Shown here: in pieces, positions 1 to 13,982 of the stretch
Layout of the letters: each line of letters opens with the position of its first letter
Position numbering within the stretch: position 1 is the first letter of the stretch
Source of the DNA: Albula goreensis
Taxonomy: Eukaryota; Chordata; Actinopteri; Albuliformes; Albulidae
Assembly (NCBI GenBank): GCA_022829145.1
Contig: CM040746.1
Location: forward strand, 16,532,290 to 16,596,289
Direction of reading: 5' to 3'
DNA length: 64,000 nt
The notes under the pieces: model-generated
The model's input: only the letters and a program-made list of their open reading frames with translations
Told to the model about the DNA's origin: nothing
Database searches by the model: none
Made by a program: the position numbers and the translations under genes

Positions 1-720
1 TGAGTATTATTTAGCTAAGCAAAAAATGAGAAACATGAGCAACATTGATCATAAGGAAATCCATCTCTGACAGTGGCTCATCAGTGGCACATATCCATAT
101 CAGTGACTGTCTCAGTCTCAGGTCTGCTGCAATGATGTGTGCTCTTCTGTGAGCCCATGCAGGCCTGATAAAGACATCAGGGGAACAGAACAGATGGAAA
201 GCACAGATGAAAACATTGAGAACCAAAGGAGACCGGATGTGTAGCGTTTGAACAGACCGAAGAACAGAGCATGTCCATATGCTACAAAGAACAACTCTTC
301 AGCAAACCACTTCCTCTGTGAGTCAGATATGCTTTTCTCTCTTTGCACAAAATGCATGTGTATTTGCTGATAAAGTGTTCACAGAGACTTATATCAATTA
401 CCGATGGACATCAATTGATATCAGTCTGCTGTACATTCAAAAAATATTTAAAACTCACATGTACGTTTTAAAGCAACTGGCACACATTTTGACCCAATCA
501 TTTCTTAGATATAAACAACTGAATCACCCTCCATGCCATGAGTAACATAAGGATGAGGATGAAACATATGTATATACAGAGAGAACAGATTAAGAAAGAC
601 GTAATCAAGAAGACCTGTCTATCTATATAAACAAGGAGATAGCCTTCTGCAATCGGCAGGATTATGTTATGCAGAATGAATGCTTGCTTATGTGAACTGT
701 TAAACAAATGTACTGGCTTC

Positions 721-800
721 ATTACATTACATTACATTACATTATTATGAGCATTTGTTAGACACTCTTATCCAGAGCGACTTACAAGGCAAAGTGCATA
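721..800 (+). mobile_element. SINE-like fragment with (ATTAC)n
   Basis: A short (ATTAC)n run at 721-744 is followed by gttagacactcttatccaga and gcgacttacaaggc, a segment I recognise as very common in teleost repeats, usually as cattt-agcagacgct-cttatccagagcgacttac. Only this conserved part is preserved. The exact family name is uncertain. Confidence 0.5.
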
Positions 801-1108
801 AGAATGGTTCAAAACAATGTTGTAATTAAAAAATGTGAACATGAATGATTTTCATACCTATTTTCCACAAACCTTGTAAAGTGTAGGCCTACATATATTC
901 AATTCGATGTTGTGTTCACAGTACTGGGTACTACACAAGCAGTGAAGTTTACCCTTTCAGTCACTTTATTTATTATGAAATAAGGAAAAGAGAAATGGAC
1001 ATAAATAAACTACAAATACAACTACCATAAGGCTTAACATTACAATACATTGCATATGGATGTTGGGGGGAGTTTAAGTTTTACTTTTGTTCTTTTTTTT
1101 TTGTAGGA

Positions 1109-1130
1109 GGGGGTGGGGTGTGGGTGTGGG
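1109..1130 (+). other. G-quadruplex motif
   Basis: Four G runs (5, 4, 3 and 3) separated by loops of 1, 3 and 3 bases, directly after a T tract at 1,092-1,102. This fits the canonical intramolecular G4 pattern with short loops. No gene is nearby. Confidence 0.7.
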
Positions 1131-1423
1131 TGTTTGGACATTGCACAAGGGTGGGGTCATGCCAATGGTTTCTTACATGATGAGATGCTGCTAACTACAT
1201 TAGTCACTGTTCACCTTGAGCAAAATACCACAGTTTGTAACATGTTCATGAGAAAACAGGCTAAGACACTGAACAGTGTCCTAATACCCCATGATGTGTC
1301 AACACTCTCAAACGTTCACATTTATGGGTATCACAGCCTTACATACTTGCCTATGAGGTCATCTGGTGCACAGACACACTCCAGAAATGTAGGATACTGT
1401 CCAAGAGATCTTTCCTTCATCTC

Positions 1424-1453
1424 AGAGAGAGAGAGAGAAAGAGAGAGAGAGAG
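1424..1453 (+). repeat. (GA)n microsatellite
   Basis: About 30 bp of alternating GA with a single AA interruption. Confidence 0.95.
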
Positions 1454-2241
1454 CTTTTCAACTGAGCTGGGTATGGCTCCAGACTTCATCACCGTTGCCA
1501 AACTATGATCAGATTATTTGATGGCATGGCATTTGGGAGATCAAGTGCTTCTCCTGTACTGATGCACTTAACAGGTAACTCCTGTCAAGGTAACTGAAAA
1601 GAAAATCAGAACCAGCATGTGCCCAGTTTTTCAGGAATCGCCTCTGAATGAACTGCACCCTTCTAATTAGCCGACTGATTGTATATCAATAGATCTATTC
1701 AATCCTTTTCCTCTGCCCTGAGATGGAAAAAACACATGCCTTTCTTAACAATGGTTGGTACAATAAGTTGTTCAGTTGTCAGTTTCACAATTTATAATTT
1801 TGTACAGGTCTTTTCCATTACTTTGCCTGCAGGAAACAAGCTCATTCTTGTGGCCACAGATACACAGTGCATTAAAATGGCTCCCCGCAGGGTGAATATT
1901 ATACTGTATTTTTTTCTGCATCATGATTGAAATCTCCTGACATATTGTGATGATCAAAGCTTGCAATTTGTGTTCTACTGCACTTTGAGCATAATTGTTT
2001 ACATCTTACGGGAATAGGAATAACAGACAGGGTGTAGTTTCTTTGAAGGACTAAAATAGAAAAATACAGGAAATTATCCAACTATCCAAAATAATCCAAC
2101 TCTTTTCAATGACGGATTAAACAGATGAACATCACTGGTGCTTTGAACAAGCCTGGGAGTGCTACATGATGTAACTTTCTTGTACTCCAGAATTTATCTA
2201 TGGAAATTCTTCTGTAGTTTTCATTGAAAACTATTGTGTCA

Positions 2242-2300
2242 GTTATTTATACGAAATACAAGATATTTATACAAGACAGGATATTTATACGAATACATTT
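2242..2300 (+). repeat. Three imperfect copies of an ~19-bp unit
   Basis: tatttatacgaa, tatttatacaag and tatttatacgaa recur at about 20-bp spacing within AT-rich DNA. Confidence 0.7.
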
Positions 2301-3428
2301 TAATATACTGATGAACTTCCATTAAAGTAGGCATATTGTAACTATTTGTATATAGCAGGTTAATTCAAGGTGGAGATTTAAACTTTAGTAAAGATGAATG
2401 ATGTAACAGGAAGATTGTTTTTCAGCAGACTGATGTTGTAGAGAGCCCATTTCAGAGATGCCCAGAGTGCCACTGACCTAGCAGGTGGTTTATGACTGTT
2501 CTGACTTTCTCTCTTCCCAGTGACCCAGCAATGCATGTCTAAATGCCAGCAGCCAGATGGAAGGGTTTGGTGATCAGTGAATTGTATCACTAATGTGGGC
2601 CATGGTTGATGTTCTTGACATATCAGTTTTGTATAGCTTTGGAGAGGATGAAACTAGAGGCCACGACAGCTTCAGTAGAAGATAAACTGCTCAGTCAGAG
2701 ATTATTCTTTCATTTGTACTGTCCTGGAAGTGTATATTCTGTTCTGTGGTCATTTCTGAGAACACTGTTTTGTACTTTTAGCAACTATTGTGTTCAGTGG
2801 CTGTCTATGCCTGCCACTGAGCTTCATCTTGCAACACCAACTGTTTATCTCCCCAAAATGTGTTAGATTTATCATATTTCCTCTGAAGCCCAATTATTAA
2901 AGGCATTATTCATATCCCTGCAAGAATACAACAAGGCCAGATTCTGCTCATATTTGTTTCAATGTTGGGCTTTTGGGCGGAGGATGAAAACAATAGGAAC
3001 CTCCCTCCTATAGGATGTACGACTTTTGACCTGGGAAGAGCCACCGAGGACAGAAAAGAACGAAGAGTAGGAGCTCGCATCCACCACAACACCATCTCAG
3101 GTCATATCCTGTTTCTGTACAGAGCAAGTACTGGCTGTACTGATATAGGCCAAAATATCATCTACAGTTTATAATTCCACCAGTCAATGGTTTAGAATTA
3201 AACCATTCTGGGTATTTTTCCTCATTCCCACTCCGCTATTACTCAGTCATGCTTTGAATGAGATAACTAGCCAACCCAAATGAAAATGAAACATGGTAGA
3301 AATAAAATCTGAAGTAATGAACACAGGAAAATAATTTAAACTTATATATTCCAAAGTTTGGTTCATATTGCTCTTTTACTTTTTCAGTTTTTTGCAAAAG
3401 AAGAAACAAAAGTTTCATTAACTTTATG

Positions 3429-3459
3429 AAAAAAAAAAAAAACCAAAAAAAAAAAAAAA
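3429..3459 (+). repeat. Poly(A) tract
   Basis: Two A runs of about 14-15 bases split by CC. It may be the tail of a lost retrotransposed copy, but the flanks show none. Confidence 0.9.
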
Positions 3460-4554
3460 CTAAAACAACAACTATATATTACATTGCAAAACTCTTACTG
3501 TTACATTACAAGCTTTTTGAGAGTTGGGAAACACATTTGTTGACACTGTCTCTCAATGTAAAGAGATATTTTCTAAACTGAGCAGAAGTGATTCATGAGT
3601 TGTGTGAATGAAGCTGCCCTAGTAGATCCTGGCACACACTTGATGAGTGATGAATTTTCCGCTGCCTCCATCACTACCATCATCATTGTCTGGAACCAAG
3701 GAAGTCAGCCGCAGACTTGTCAAGATGCCTGTGTTTCTCTGGTGCGCTCCTCCGCCATGGAACATGTGGCTGACGGTAACTTCTGACTGGTATATGTACG
3801 GGATGCCTAGGTTTGTGGGTGCATGTTGACCCAGGCCACCAGCCAAAGTTAACACAATGCCATGCCAGACTGCCATGAAGAAACAGTGCAGCAATCAACC
3901 CAGGAGAACAGTTAAGTTTTTTTCACTGACAGACGACAGTCCCAGAAGATAAAGCTAATAAGATGGATGTTGTACGACTGTATGGGAAAATTACTTTATG
4001 ATCCCTCTGTGATATGTACCCCATGATGTACCCTCAGATCTTTCCTCTGAAAAATCCAAACCAATAAATATTAAAACAATTTAGCGGCTGAAAGAATAAG
4101 TCTGTGCTTTCACTGAAAAGAAGCTGACAAAGAAGAATCTCCTGGTCAGTGGGTCCCTGATTTTTATTACATCATCAAGTTATATCTGGCCAAGAGATTT
4201 TAATACTTTATTTAAAAGAAGGGAACTATGGCCATTTTGGGCAAAGCTTACATACTGTTATCATTCAAACTGAGATCCACTGGTGTTTTTTGTCCTTGAA
4301 AAATTATTTCCCAGAAATTAGAAGCGGGCATGATGAGGACTTTTGCTTCACAATCTGAAGGTAGTAAATATTTCCCAAAATGGTGAAAGCAACCTTTGAC
4401 AATGTTTAACAAACACATCTCATACAAGCATGTTCTTAAAGGAAATGATTGTGTCATACCCTTCACAATTGTAATACGTTTTATTTGATCAAATTAATAC
4501 AATTAGATTGGGTGGAATTATTGAAAATAAAATAAAATAATGTGTATATATACA

Positions 4555-4640
4555 GGGGGTCCTCGACTTACGAACAAGTTCCGTTCCTACGACTTGTCGT
4601 AAGCCGATTTTCGACGCAAGTCGGAATTTATACCTAAATT
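4555..4640. repeat. Short fold-back repeat
   Basis: cttacgaacaagt and acttgtcgtaag are inverted copies about 12 bases apart, differing by one base in length, inside a block starting at ggtcctcga and running through acgcaagtcgg. The local CpG density is high for this neighbourhood. It looks like the end of a MITE-like element; no family is assigned. Confidence 0.4.
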
Positions 4641-5139
4641 ATACCTAAGTTAACACTTTAAGTCACTCACACTGTACACACAACACATGAAGGACATATT
4701 AAATACAGTAATTAAATGAAACAGTAATAATAAAAAAGAGAGAACAATTTCTTATCTTTTTTTCTGAGGTCGTGTTTATGAACCAAACCACTTAGGTTGA
4801 AACTAGGTTTTTTAAGTAATTTATAGGTAATAAATATTTTGGACAGGGAGAAGAACTATTTAAATTTGAGAATAGAGGAATATAGACCTGAAAAATGTAT
4901 CCATTTTTAATAATGAATGCTGAATCCAAGTAAAGTGCCTTCTTTTTAGGGAGATTAGCAGTGTAGTATGCTAACTCAAAATTGCAGAAAAATGGGGATG
5001 GGAGAGCAAGGGTGCTGAGTCTCCTAGAAGGCAAGCTTCACCTCTGCCTGCTTGTGCCTTCTGTTTTATTAAATTTACCTAGTGTTACACATTTAGCGCA
5101 CTGTTATCCACTGTAACTTACTACATGCTTTTTCTTGTT

Positions 5140-5440
5140 ACACACTATCCATTTTTATTATTTTATATGTACTGAAGCTATTAGGGCCAGGTGCCTTGCT
5201 CAAGGGTACAGCATCAGTGCATTATCTGGGAACTGAACCTCCTCCCCAAACCCCAATTAGACAACACAGCCACCCCAGTTATGCTGCTGGATGTTTACTG
5301 AAGCAGTTTCAGGTGAAGTACTCTGCCCTAGGGCACAATGCATCACTCAAACTACCAGTCTCTGGGTCTCAAGCCCAGGTCCCTGTTTTCCTGTCCCCCA
5401 GACTCCAGCACAATGACTGTGCAGCTCCGGTAGTGATCTG
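5140..5440 (+). mobile_element. Degenerate fish interspersed repeat, two partial copies
   Basis: The stretch from 5,180 (gccaggtgccttgctcaagg, then gggaactgaacc) and the next from about 5,280 (gctggatgtttactgaagca, then aagcccaggtccctg) look like two worn copies of a widespread fish repeat that normally follows the cttatccagagcgacttac segment. The overlapping 105-codon frame is not a gene. Confidence 0.45.
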
Positions 5441-5887
5441 TAAGGTAAAGAGATGTGGTTGGCTACACAGGATTCAGATGCCTTACATGCTGCCCTATAT
5501 GATTCCAAACTGACAAAACTGGGTGTTGCAGCTATGAGATGCCACTCCAAAACATTATTGGGCATTCCAATATTAGTAGTATTATATTCTTAACATTATT
5601 TTCTTTCTATTTAAATCAATGAGTTTCAGATTCGTTGGGTATCTCATGTCTACTGAGTTACTCATGGAACATTGTGTATCCCAATGTTATTTCTGTGACA
5701 CTTTCGATACTCGCAAAATTGCAAAGGGGAAGCTAATTCTCCTTAAAAACAATCCTGCAATGAAATTACTGTTCATATCACTGACTTCCATGAATGGCTA
5801 TCTTTAAAATAATAGGTCACCTGTAACATGCCAGTTCTGTCATATTATGGGTGTGATATTATCTTATCCATGCTAATTGCAGCATGC

Positions 5888-6015
5888 GATTAGATGATTC
5901 AATGTTTAGAACAGTGGACTCTGCACTGAAGGTGAAGGGTTGAAACTGCAGGTAGGACAGTACTGTGCTGCCATTGAGGTGAATAGTTTTATATTTGCTG
6001 CCTCTGTAAAAATAA
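5888..6015 (+). mobile_element. Possible tRNA-derived SINE fragment
   Basis: agaacagtggactctgcact is followed by aagggttgaaactgcaggta, resembling the A-box and B-box spacing of tRNA-related SINE heads (the canonical B box is GGTTCGAATCC). Several positions are mutated. Confidence 0.3.
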
Positions 6016-9000
6016 AAGAAGGTTAACAGGTTACTGTGAAGGCTCTAAGAAGACAGTTTATGTTGTATCAAAGGACAATTTTTAAAAAGTCTGTATTTTC
6101 ATTTTATTAATTTGGAATTCCAAAGTATGCTGTGTTTGTGGTAATGTATCAGTATGGACACCTATTATTAGCCCACTGTTCTTTTTAGGTCAAATTGACC
6201 CTTTAAAAAGTTTAAAATTCTGGGGAAATATTTTTAATATTTTTTCACCATGAAACATTGTCTGCTGAAAATGAGTGTAATATTCTAATTTTGTAGTCTA
6301 ATTATTGTATTGATGATGAAAATGGTAAATTATTACTCTGATGTTTTGGTTTGTTCATGGAAAAGTATTAAATAGATGTGTTTGGATGTGCAGCTAGCCT
6401 GTAGCATACAGGGGCAGATAGGGCCAAAATCTGAGATATCATGAGCCATCATTATTTACAATCAGGTGTGTCAACAGCATTTGATGTTACGTTATAACCA
6501 AAACAATCCTCATGCTAAAGTTAACGTAGTAGGTGAAATTCATCTGCAAAAAATGATGCGAGATGATTAAGTTGGGTTGAATTTAGTTCTCCTCCCCCTG
6601 CCCCATACCCCATCTCCCCCTCAATAACTAACTTCCTTGTAATTGGTGGAAGATATCCTCAATCAACTTTTTGCTTCTGCATAACATAATTTAAGTAAGC
6701 ATACCTTGAGAATTAAACGAACCTGCACAGTGCATTTAAATCATCATTCTGATATCATTTTTCACAAATCAAAAACCTATCAATAGCACTTTTTGTGTTT
6801 TGGTTCCATTTACTTCACATGGAGTCTAAAAAAAGTAAAAAACTTTTTACAAATAAACAACATCCTAATCAAATCTGTTCAGATAAATAAATGCAGACAT
6901 GCATAGCTCTAAAATAATAAACATAAAACACAAACCATACCAGACACATAAGTAAATACCTCCAGCAGTTAGAAGTAAATCGCTTGGATTTTTCTGTCTA
7001 TTGTACATCTCAGTTCAGTGGGTCAAAAGTCAGTTAGATTTCCACACAAAACCCGCTGCATCAAAACTGTATACTTTTCCATAACTTGTCTTTCTTATTA
7101 AAAGGAAATTTCTTCCTTGTACTGTATTACAATTGTCATACAGCTGACTTGATTTGTCATTGTTTTAATATGCTCACCATAAGTCATCTGTCCTTTCCAG
7201 ACTGTTTCACTTGACCAAGGCAGTCTATTTGTGCATAATTTCCAGCCATAAAAGGAAAAGACACACACATCTGTTTAATCTCTGTTTGATCACCATGATT
7301 ATTTCTGTTCCTCACTCCTCCAGGAACCCCATGATCCATTTCTAGAGAAAACTGTGAGGTCACATGTGGTGATATGTGGCACTGCTTCAACAGGTAACCT
7401 TGCTGAAAATACTAGGGGTCAAGGTAACAGAGAGAAGCTGTTATAAATAAAGTGGTAGACCTGACAGCTAACATGCAGTCATCACTGTAGGATAGTCATG
7501 GCAACTCTTGATAGACAGTTTCTAACACACTCCATAGTAGTGCTCCACAGCACGTCCTTCCTCTAAACAATGCACAATGGTAAGTCTTACAGCGCCCCCC
7601 AACCCCGGCCCAAATCCATTCCTGAGAGACCTAGCACCACAGCATCCTCCATGTGAGTGTTTTCCTAAAGATGGCCCTGACGCCACATCGCCCACTGTGC
7701 CAGACCCAGGGTTGTGAAGCCCATAATATTTATGCTCAGAGTTTATTTTCAGGTTCAAAGGTTCAAGAATCCATACAATAAGGCACTGGCTATTCACAGT
7801 GGGTGTGAAGTAGGCCTGAGCTGCAATGTACACCAGAAACAGTCAATAGAAGGGCTTCACAACCGCAATAATATGTCTGTATGACCTGCCTATTCAAGCA
7901 CTCCATGTCCCATGGCTTGTCAGTACTGTGCTAAGGTGCAGGGCAACAATTTGGCCTTGAATTCGGAGAACAAGATCACTATAGAGGTCCTAGGCTGCTC
8001 AGCCACATCCAAGGTTGTAGCACACATTGCCTGAAAAGGTGTGAATTTTTTCTTGTACTCCATTTTCCATGGCTGTCAAAGGTTGCAGTTAGAACCCTCC
8101 ACAAAACTCTGAAAGAAAAAAAAAACATGGAAAAAAACTTAGGTTTGCTTTTAAAAACCTTTAAACCTTGGTCAAAATTCTTGACAACCAAGATCAGAAC
8201 TCAGCTACCTGAGAAGACTTTGTGTGTCAGGTTCATGAGAGTGTTGGAAACACCAAATACAATCAGCCTGGTTTCTAAAGGAGTACAGATTCTGTTACAT
8301 ATGACAACAATGAACAGCATGACACCTCCAGACTAAAACTACATCAGATGTTTTTTCCTCCAGATTCCTCCCACTTTGTAATCACCAGTTTTACGAGCAA
8401 TTCATGCTCATTGTTACAACCACACGCATTCCTCCAAAATATGTAATATCAGCTGTCGCTTTTCCCCTTGGTGAGTCCACAAGTTGAACTTGCATATGGG
8501 TAAATCTGAGTCTGACACTGTCAACACTTATAAGTCGCCCAGTGGGGCTGCCAGTCACAAGTCAACGCTGGTGCAGTCTACATTTGATATCAGACCATGA
8601 AGTCCATCAACACAAGAGCACCTTAACCAGGTGAGCCTACCCAGCCGTAATGTGGTTAATACACACATCAACAACAACACATTTTTCACCTCTACCTTGC
8701 CCACTGTCGAGGGAGCTGGTAAAAAGAAAACATTTCTGCTTTTATAAGAATGTTCAAAAGATCCCTATGGTAGTGATTGCGACAATATTTGTCATTTCTG
8801 GTATAGTTTATTTTTATAGATAAAGTTGCAGTGTTTTGATTTTCATCCATGCAAATTAGAAATTGATGATCCTGTGCTTGGGAATGAAGAGAAGAGATAA
8901 AAATCTCGATAAATTGCAATGTTTTCTTACAGTTAAGTCAAAGTATTCAGAAGAAGAGCTGAATGTAGGTTAACCCAACAGTGTGCTGACAGGTCGTTGA

Positions 9001-10008
9001 GCAGGTAGCTGACGAGCCAGGTGAGCCAGCCTGGCTCCAGGGCTGGCTCCGAACAATGGCAGTGGCATTTGAGTCAAAGGCAGTCCTTTGAAATCACTGC
9101 AAAATGGCAGCAAGCTGACTGCTGCTGTTGCGTCACAGTGGTATCTGAGAACAACACAATCAATTTTTGCTTGCAAGTGTCAAATGTGGGTCATTTGGGA
9201 TATGTTTGGGTATGTGTGTTTATGTTTTCTGTCATTAAGCACCGTATCCAAGCACTCAGGCTCAAGTCATACCAGGCAATTGGGCCAGTGAGTAATTGTT
9301 AGTTTCCTTTCAAGAAAGCATTGCCTCTTATAGAAAGGCCTACTATTGTGTCTCTGAATTTTAGAAATCATTGTGCTAGCACCCTGTACAAACGCTATGA
9401 CTGACTTAACGTGAGGAGCAGCTACTGGAAGAATGCAGACATGTGGAACTCTAAGCGTCTGTCTTCTATGAATCTACACCCCTGACAGAGGAGATCATGT
9501 CTGTAATGAATTAATGCCATACTCAGAGCATTCATCTCAAACATTAAGAGTGCAGCCGTAGCCTGACAGCTCTCTTGTGTCAGGCTGACTACAAAGAACC
9601 ATAATGTTGCTTTCATAATATTTCATTTACAAAAGACTTTTTGCACAAAACAAACTGCATTTTCTGATGTGTCTTATTCATCAGCTCAAACCATTTAGAC
9701 AGGTCCAACAGTCCCTGCTCGTTATTTCGCTCAGAACAATAGAGTCTCTCAGTGAAAGCACAGCCAGATCTCAACACAGCCAGTGAAGCACTCATTGGCG
9801 GGTACATCATGGTACAGAAAATCTGGGGGTAAATGCTTAGTGTTCTCAGCCAAGTCACAGCACCAAACGGAGCTGGCAATAATGTCAGCCATGGCTAAGT
9901 CACCAGTTTATATTCATCCCCATCACAACAGCGAAATGCGCTCTCAAATCGAAAGCGGTCTGCAGATGATTCATCAAGATGCTGGATGCCGAAATCCATA
10001 CAGGCTTA

Positions 10009-10030
10009 CACACACACACACAAACACACT
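10009..10030 (+). repeat. (CA)n microsatellite
   Basis: Short CA run with one interruption. Confidence 0.9.
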
Positions 10031-13000
10031 GTGCTGGTGAAGAGGAACACCTTCAAACCGCCGCCTATTTTTAAATGCTGGCCAGGTGCCCAAAATGAGC
10101 GACAAAAACAAAGTTTGGGTATTGGGGCGTGCAATGAGTCACTCCTGTCTGCAACGGATAGGTCAAAAGTTGACTTTTTATCTTAGTTATTTGGGTGTGG
10201 ATTTAAAGGAGCAGGGGACTGGGGGAGGTTGGGTGTCTGAGAATCAGGAAGGGTCAGGGGAAAGACCATCTCCTTCTAACTGGGGCGAGGGAAACAAACA
10301 CTGCTGTAATGCAAGCCTTAACACTCCAAAGCTGGAAAAGCTATTGGCAAAAGCTTAAAAAGCATTTCTTCCTGTTTACAACTCTCTGCTCTGACTCAAT
10401 GGACTGTTTCCACTTACCTTACAATTTAGTTAAGTGATACCAGCTCCCCAGTGGTGTTTTCAGGGGGTGACAATACCTTTTCTGGCATACTGATGGAAGC
10501 AGCCTTATCCACGGACCAAGATTAAGCAAACGCTACAACATTACTAATGAATCTAGTATGAAAATGGGCCAGGAAGGGTGTAAGTCTCCTCCTACATCAA
10601 ATAATAATTAATTCATGAAACAAATTTTATTCAGAATTTCTTTTTTACTGCCATTTGGAATGCTTCATTAAAACTGTGGACTCATCCAACCATTATAACA
10701 TACCCAGTCCATGCATGATTATGAAATAAAATGTGCATACCCACAAACACATGTAAGTGGCTGCTGCTTCTATTCACTGTGTAATCCATTATTTGAGCCA
10801 GGCTGCAACACTGGGACTAGGATCACAGTACATGGCATATTGAGTACTAGCTGATATTGATCATATTGAGGGTGGACAATGCCTTCCGGACTGAAACTCG
10901 TCCAATGGGACAACTAACTACTGCTGCCACTATCACAATTATGAATCAATCCACGGGTCATATGAATGCACAAGTACCAGGGCTTGAGCTAACCATACCA
11001 CCCAGAGCCCCCTAACTCAAGATTACGTTAGTATATACAAACTGCCATCCAAATGCTTAACCTTAAACGAGCCAATACATTGAGTTGAAGAAGGCAGATG
11101 AACCCTGAAAATAGAGGCAGAGAGAGGTCAAAAACAATCAACTCTGTGCATTTCTTTCCCATGAATGCAAATCAGCAAATTAATTTCTTATCACAAACAT
11201 GAGCATGAAGTCAAGTGATGCATGAAGCCACAAGGAGAGGGGGGAACTGTGACCGTAGGATCCCTTTCAACTTATCGCAACTAATTTGGAGAAACAGTGC
11301 AGCAAATCTCAGCTCTTGCCTGCATCATTTTTAATTCATATCTCTATTTATTTACGCAACGAGCACTTTGCCCAGTTGGTTGATGCATTACGAATTGATG
11401 CCGTAGAGATGGATACTCTGGTTGGAGGGGGAGCAGGCTTCATCAGGACTGATGAGTGTGTCTGAGAGACATGCCATGGGGGAACAGACTCCAGAGCTGA
11501 TTCCATTCTGTTCTTTCCATAGATGAATGGCAGTGGTTTTTCCCTTGGGACAACACTGAAATCACTTGAGCCGAGGGAAAGGTTAACCCTGCACCATCTC
11601 TGTAGAAAGATACCAGCTCTAGAATTCTTCAACCAGCACAAAATCAGCACAATCTTTTAACCAGCCCTCCATGTTAATTACTTACACGATGAAGTTGGCA
11701 ACTAAGGTATGAGACTGAGAAAAACAAAATAACACATGTCTGTGGGGGTTTGTGTGGCATTGTTCTATTGTGTGGTTGGGCCCAACTGTCTGGCAAGGAA
11801 TATGGACTGCACCAGTATCATCTGCAGCGATCTTTTGTTTTATCCAGTTACAGAGTAAGTTCAGCTGGCAGCCTTTTCATACACCAGTGACCTGCACTGG
11901 TCACGCACCCACAGTCTACCTGCAAAAGTTATATATGACATTTTTTCCTAAACCTCAGTTTGTACAGCCTTAAATGGCTGAAAAGAAACAAGTTTCACTG
12001 TCCATCAGTGCTTCTCTGCACCCTGCTAATGTGATAAGCAAAGTTGCAGTGATGATCTTAAACACACACAGATTAAGGTATCATAGAAAATGACCATGTG
12101 CCTGGACTATTATTGTAACAATAAGAGGAAAAACAATGCAAGCTTCCTTTGCTGTGCTCTGGTCAGATCCCAAGGGAGGGGACAGTGACTGGCTCCAGAG
12201 GATCAGCTTTAGGGCAGGCGTTTTTTATGACTCTGCAGGCGGCAGCTGAGGTCAGTCATTTTGTTTGGCTTGTGTCCCTGGAATTAAAGGCACATTAAAG
12301 AGAGGACATTAATTTGACAAAAGCCAAAACTAGACAAGAGTGCTGGGGAAATCTGGGCATGTTACATCTCAGACATGATAACTAAGGATCATGTATTGAT
12401 TCTTAGCATGACTTTTACAGTTGTTCTTGGATAAGGTGGTATTTATAAATTGCCCTGTTGTGAACTCGAAATATAGCATTGCCTCTAATTTTTCACTGTG
12501 TACAGTACAAAAGGTTACTGATAAATTTTACGACATTGCAATTACAAGCAGTGAATTAACTACTGTAAATCTATTGGGTGCATCTCCCACTAAAACCATT
12601 CATTTTCTTCCTGTGAGTGCTAGTCTCATCTGTGTGCATTCACCTTGGGAGTTTAATGCAATGCAACCTCTACAATGTTGATCTGAGGTGGAGTTTGTCA
12701 TTCTAGTAGAATCCTTTAACAGTAGAAACACCTATCTTTTTCTGGGTAGTGTGTTTGTCATGGGGGTAGGCCAAAAGGGATTTCTAAAAACACTGCATCT
12801 CCAAGCTTACACAACTTGAATAATGAGAGAGCAAAACCATTATGTGATGGAGGTTGGTGATAAAACTGAGCAAGGGACTGTGACCCTTGGCTGCTATCAT
12901 ATTGTCATTTTAAAACTACCAAATGTGCAGTCAAACCCATAGAATGGCAAAAGCTGAGTTCTATAAATGCAAGCAATTTACGTGTGCTAATAATAATGCT

Positions 13001-13378
13001 TTGAGTGTTTTTGAGACAGTTTGTTGAATTCATTTATTACTGTGCATTCTTCAATCAAATGAGCTGCCATGCCTGGTTCAAAACAATGCTTTTTTGCTTC
13101 AATCGGTAAAACCTTTTGTGATACCGATAAAAGTGTGACTGCTGACAGTATTTTTGATATATTTTTTCTTGGTGTCTTTGGGTGACATGTTTTCTGCCTC
13201 ATACATGGCACTGAGATCATCCCCCCCTTCTTGGACTATTGGGACATTCACATGTGAGGATTGAGATGAACAGGCACTTCAGGCACAGATAGGAAAGAGT
13301 CCAGTCTTTGCATGTTTCGCCAATGCCATGTTTGGTTTCCGGATGAAATTCTCTCAAAAGATGCACTATGATTTTGAG

Positions 13379-13444
13379 AAAAATATTAATTAAAATATTA
13401 AAAATTTTATATTAATTAATATTAATATAAAAAATATTAATATA
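13379..13444. repeat. AT-rich, self-complementary tract
   Basis: Repeated attaat and aatatt words over about 65 bp with almost no G or C; many overlapping short palindromes. Confidence 0.85.
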
Positions 13445-13982
13445 ACTGCACCACAGCCAAGGGGAAGTTCTATTTAGACCAGGGATATCAAATTCAAGTC
13501 CCAATAGCCTCTAGATTGTAAAATCTGCTATTTTTCAGTTTGCTATTACATGTAAGTCTAAAATTTGAGTCTTGAGACTGACACAAATGATTACCCAGTG
13601 AGTTCACAAATCTTGTTTAAAATATTGAAATTGACCTGTAGATTAAAAGAAAACCATAAAAATCTGTTAACACTGCAGCCCCATAAGACTGAAGGTCAAG
13701 CTTCGTGATGGAAGCAGATGCACCAAATGTTCAGATGCTCAAGAGACAAAGAATCCTTGTCAGCTATAGAGCCTGAACCAGGATGGCTCATTTACTGTGT
13801 ATCCTGTATATTCAGGAGAGTTCTCAATGATCTTTCATCACAAACCTGAAATTATAGCTAAACATGTTGCCTTAGCCTGCAGCTTTTACTGGTGCTATCG
13901 AAGTGGTGTACTGTAAGTCAATGACCTAAGAACATACCTGTGAATATATTACTTATTTCATACATAAAGCTTCAGATACAAC

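Larger units (their letters stand above)
1..13982. other. Intergenic DNA left of adrb2, part 1
   Basis: AT-rich non-coding sequence apart from the repeats listed separately. I looked for htr4 exons, since HTR4 neighbours ADRB2 in mammals, and saw none of its membrane-segment motifs. No tRNA or rRNA gene was recognised. Confidence 0.6.
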
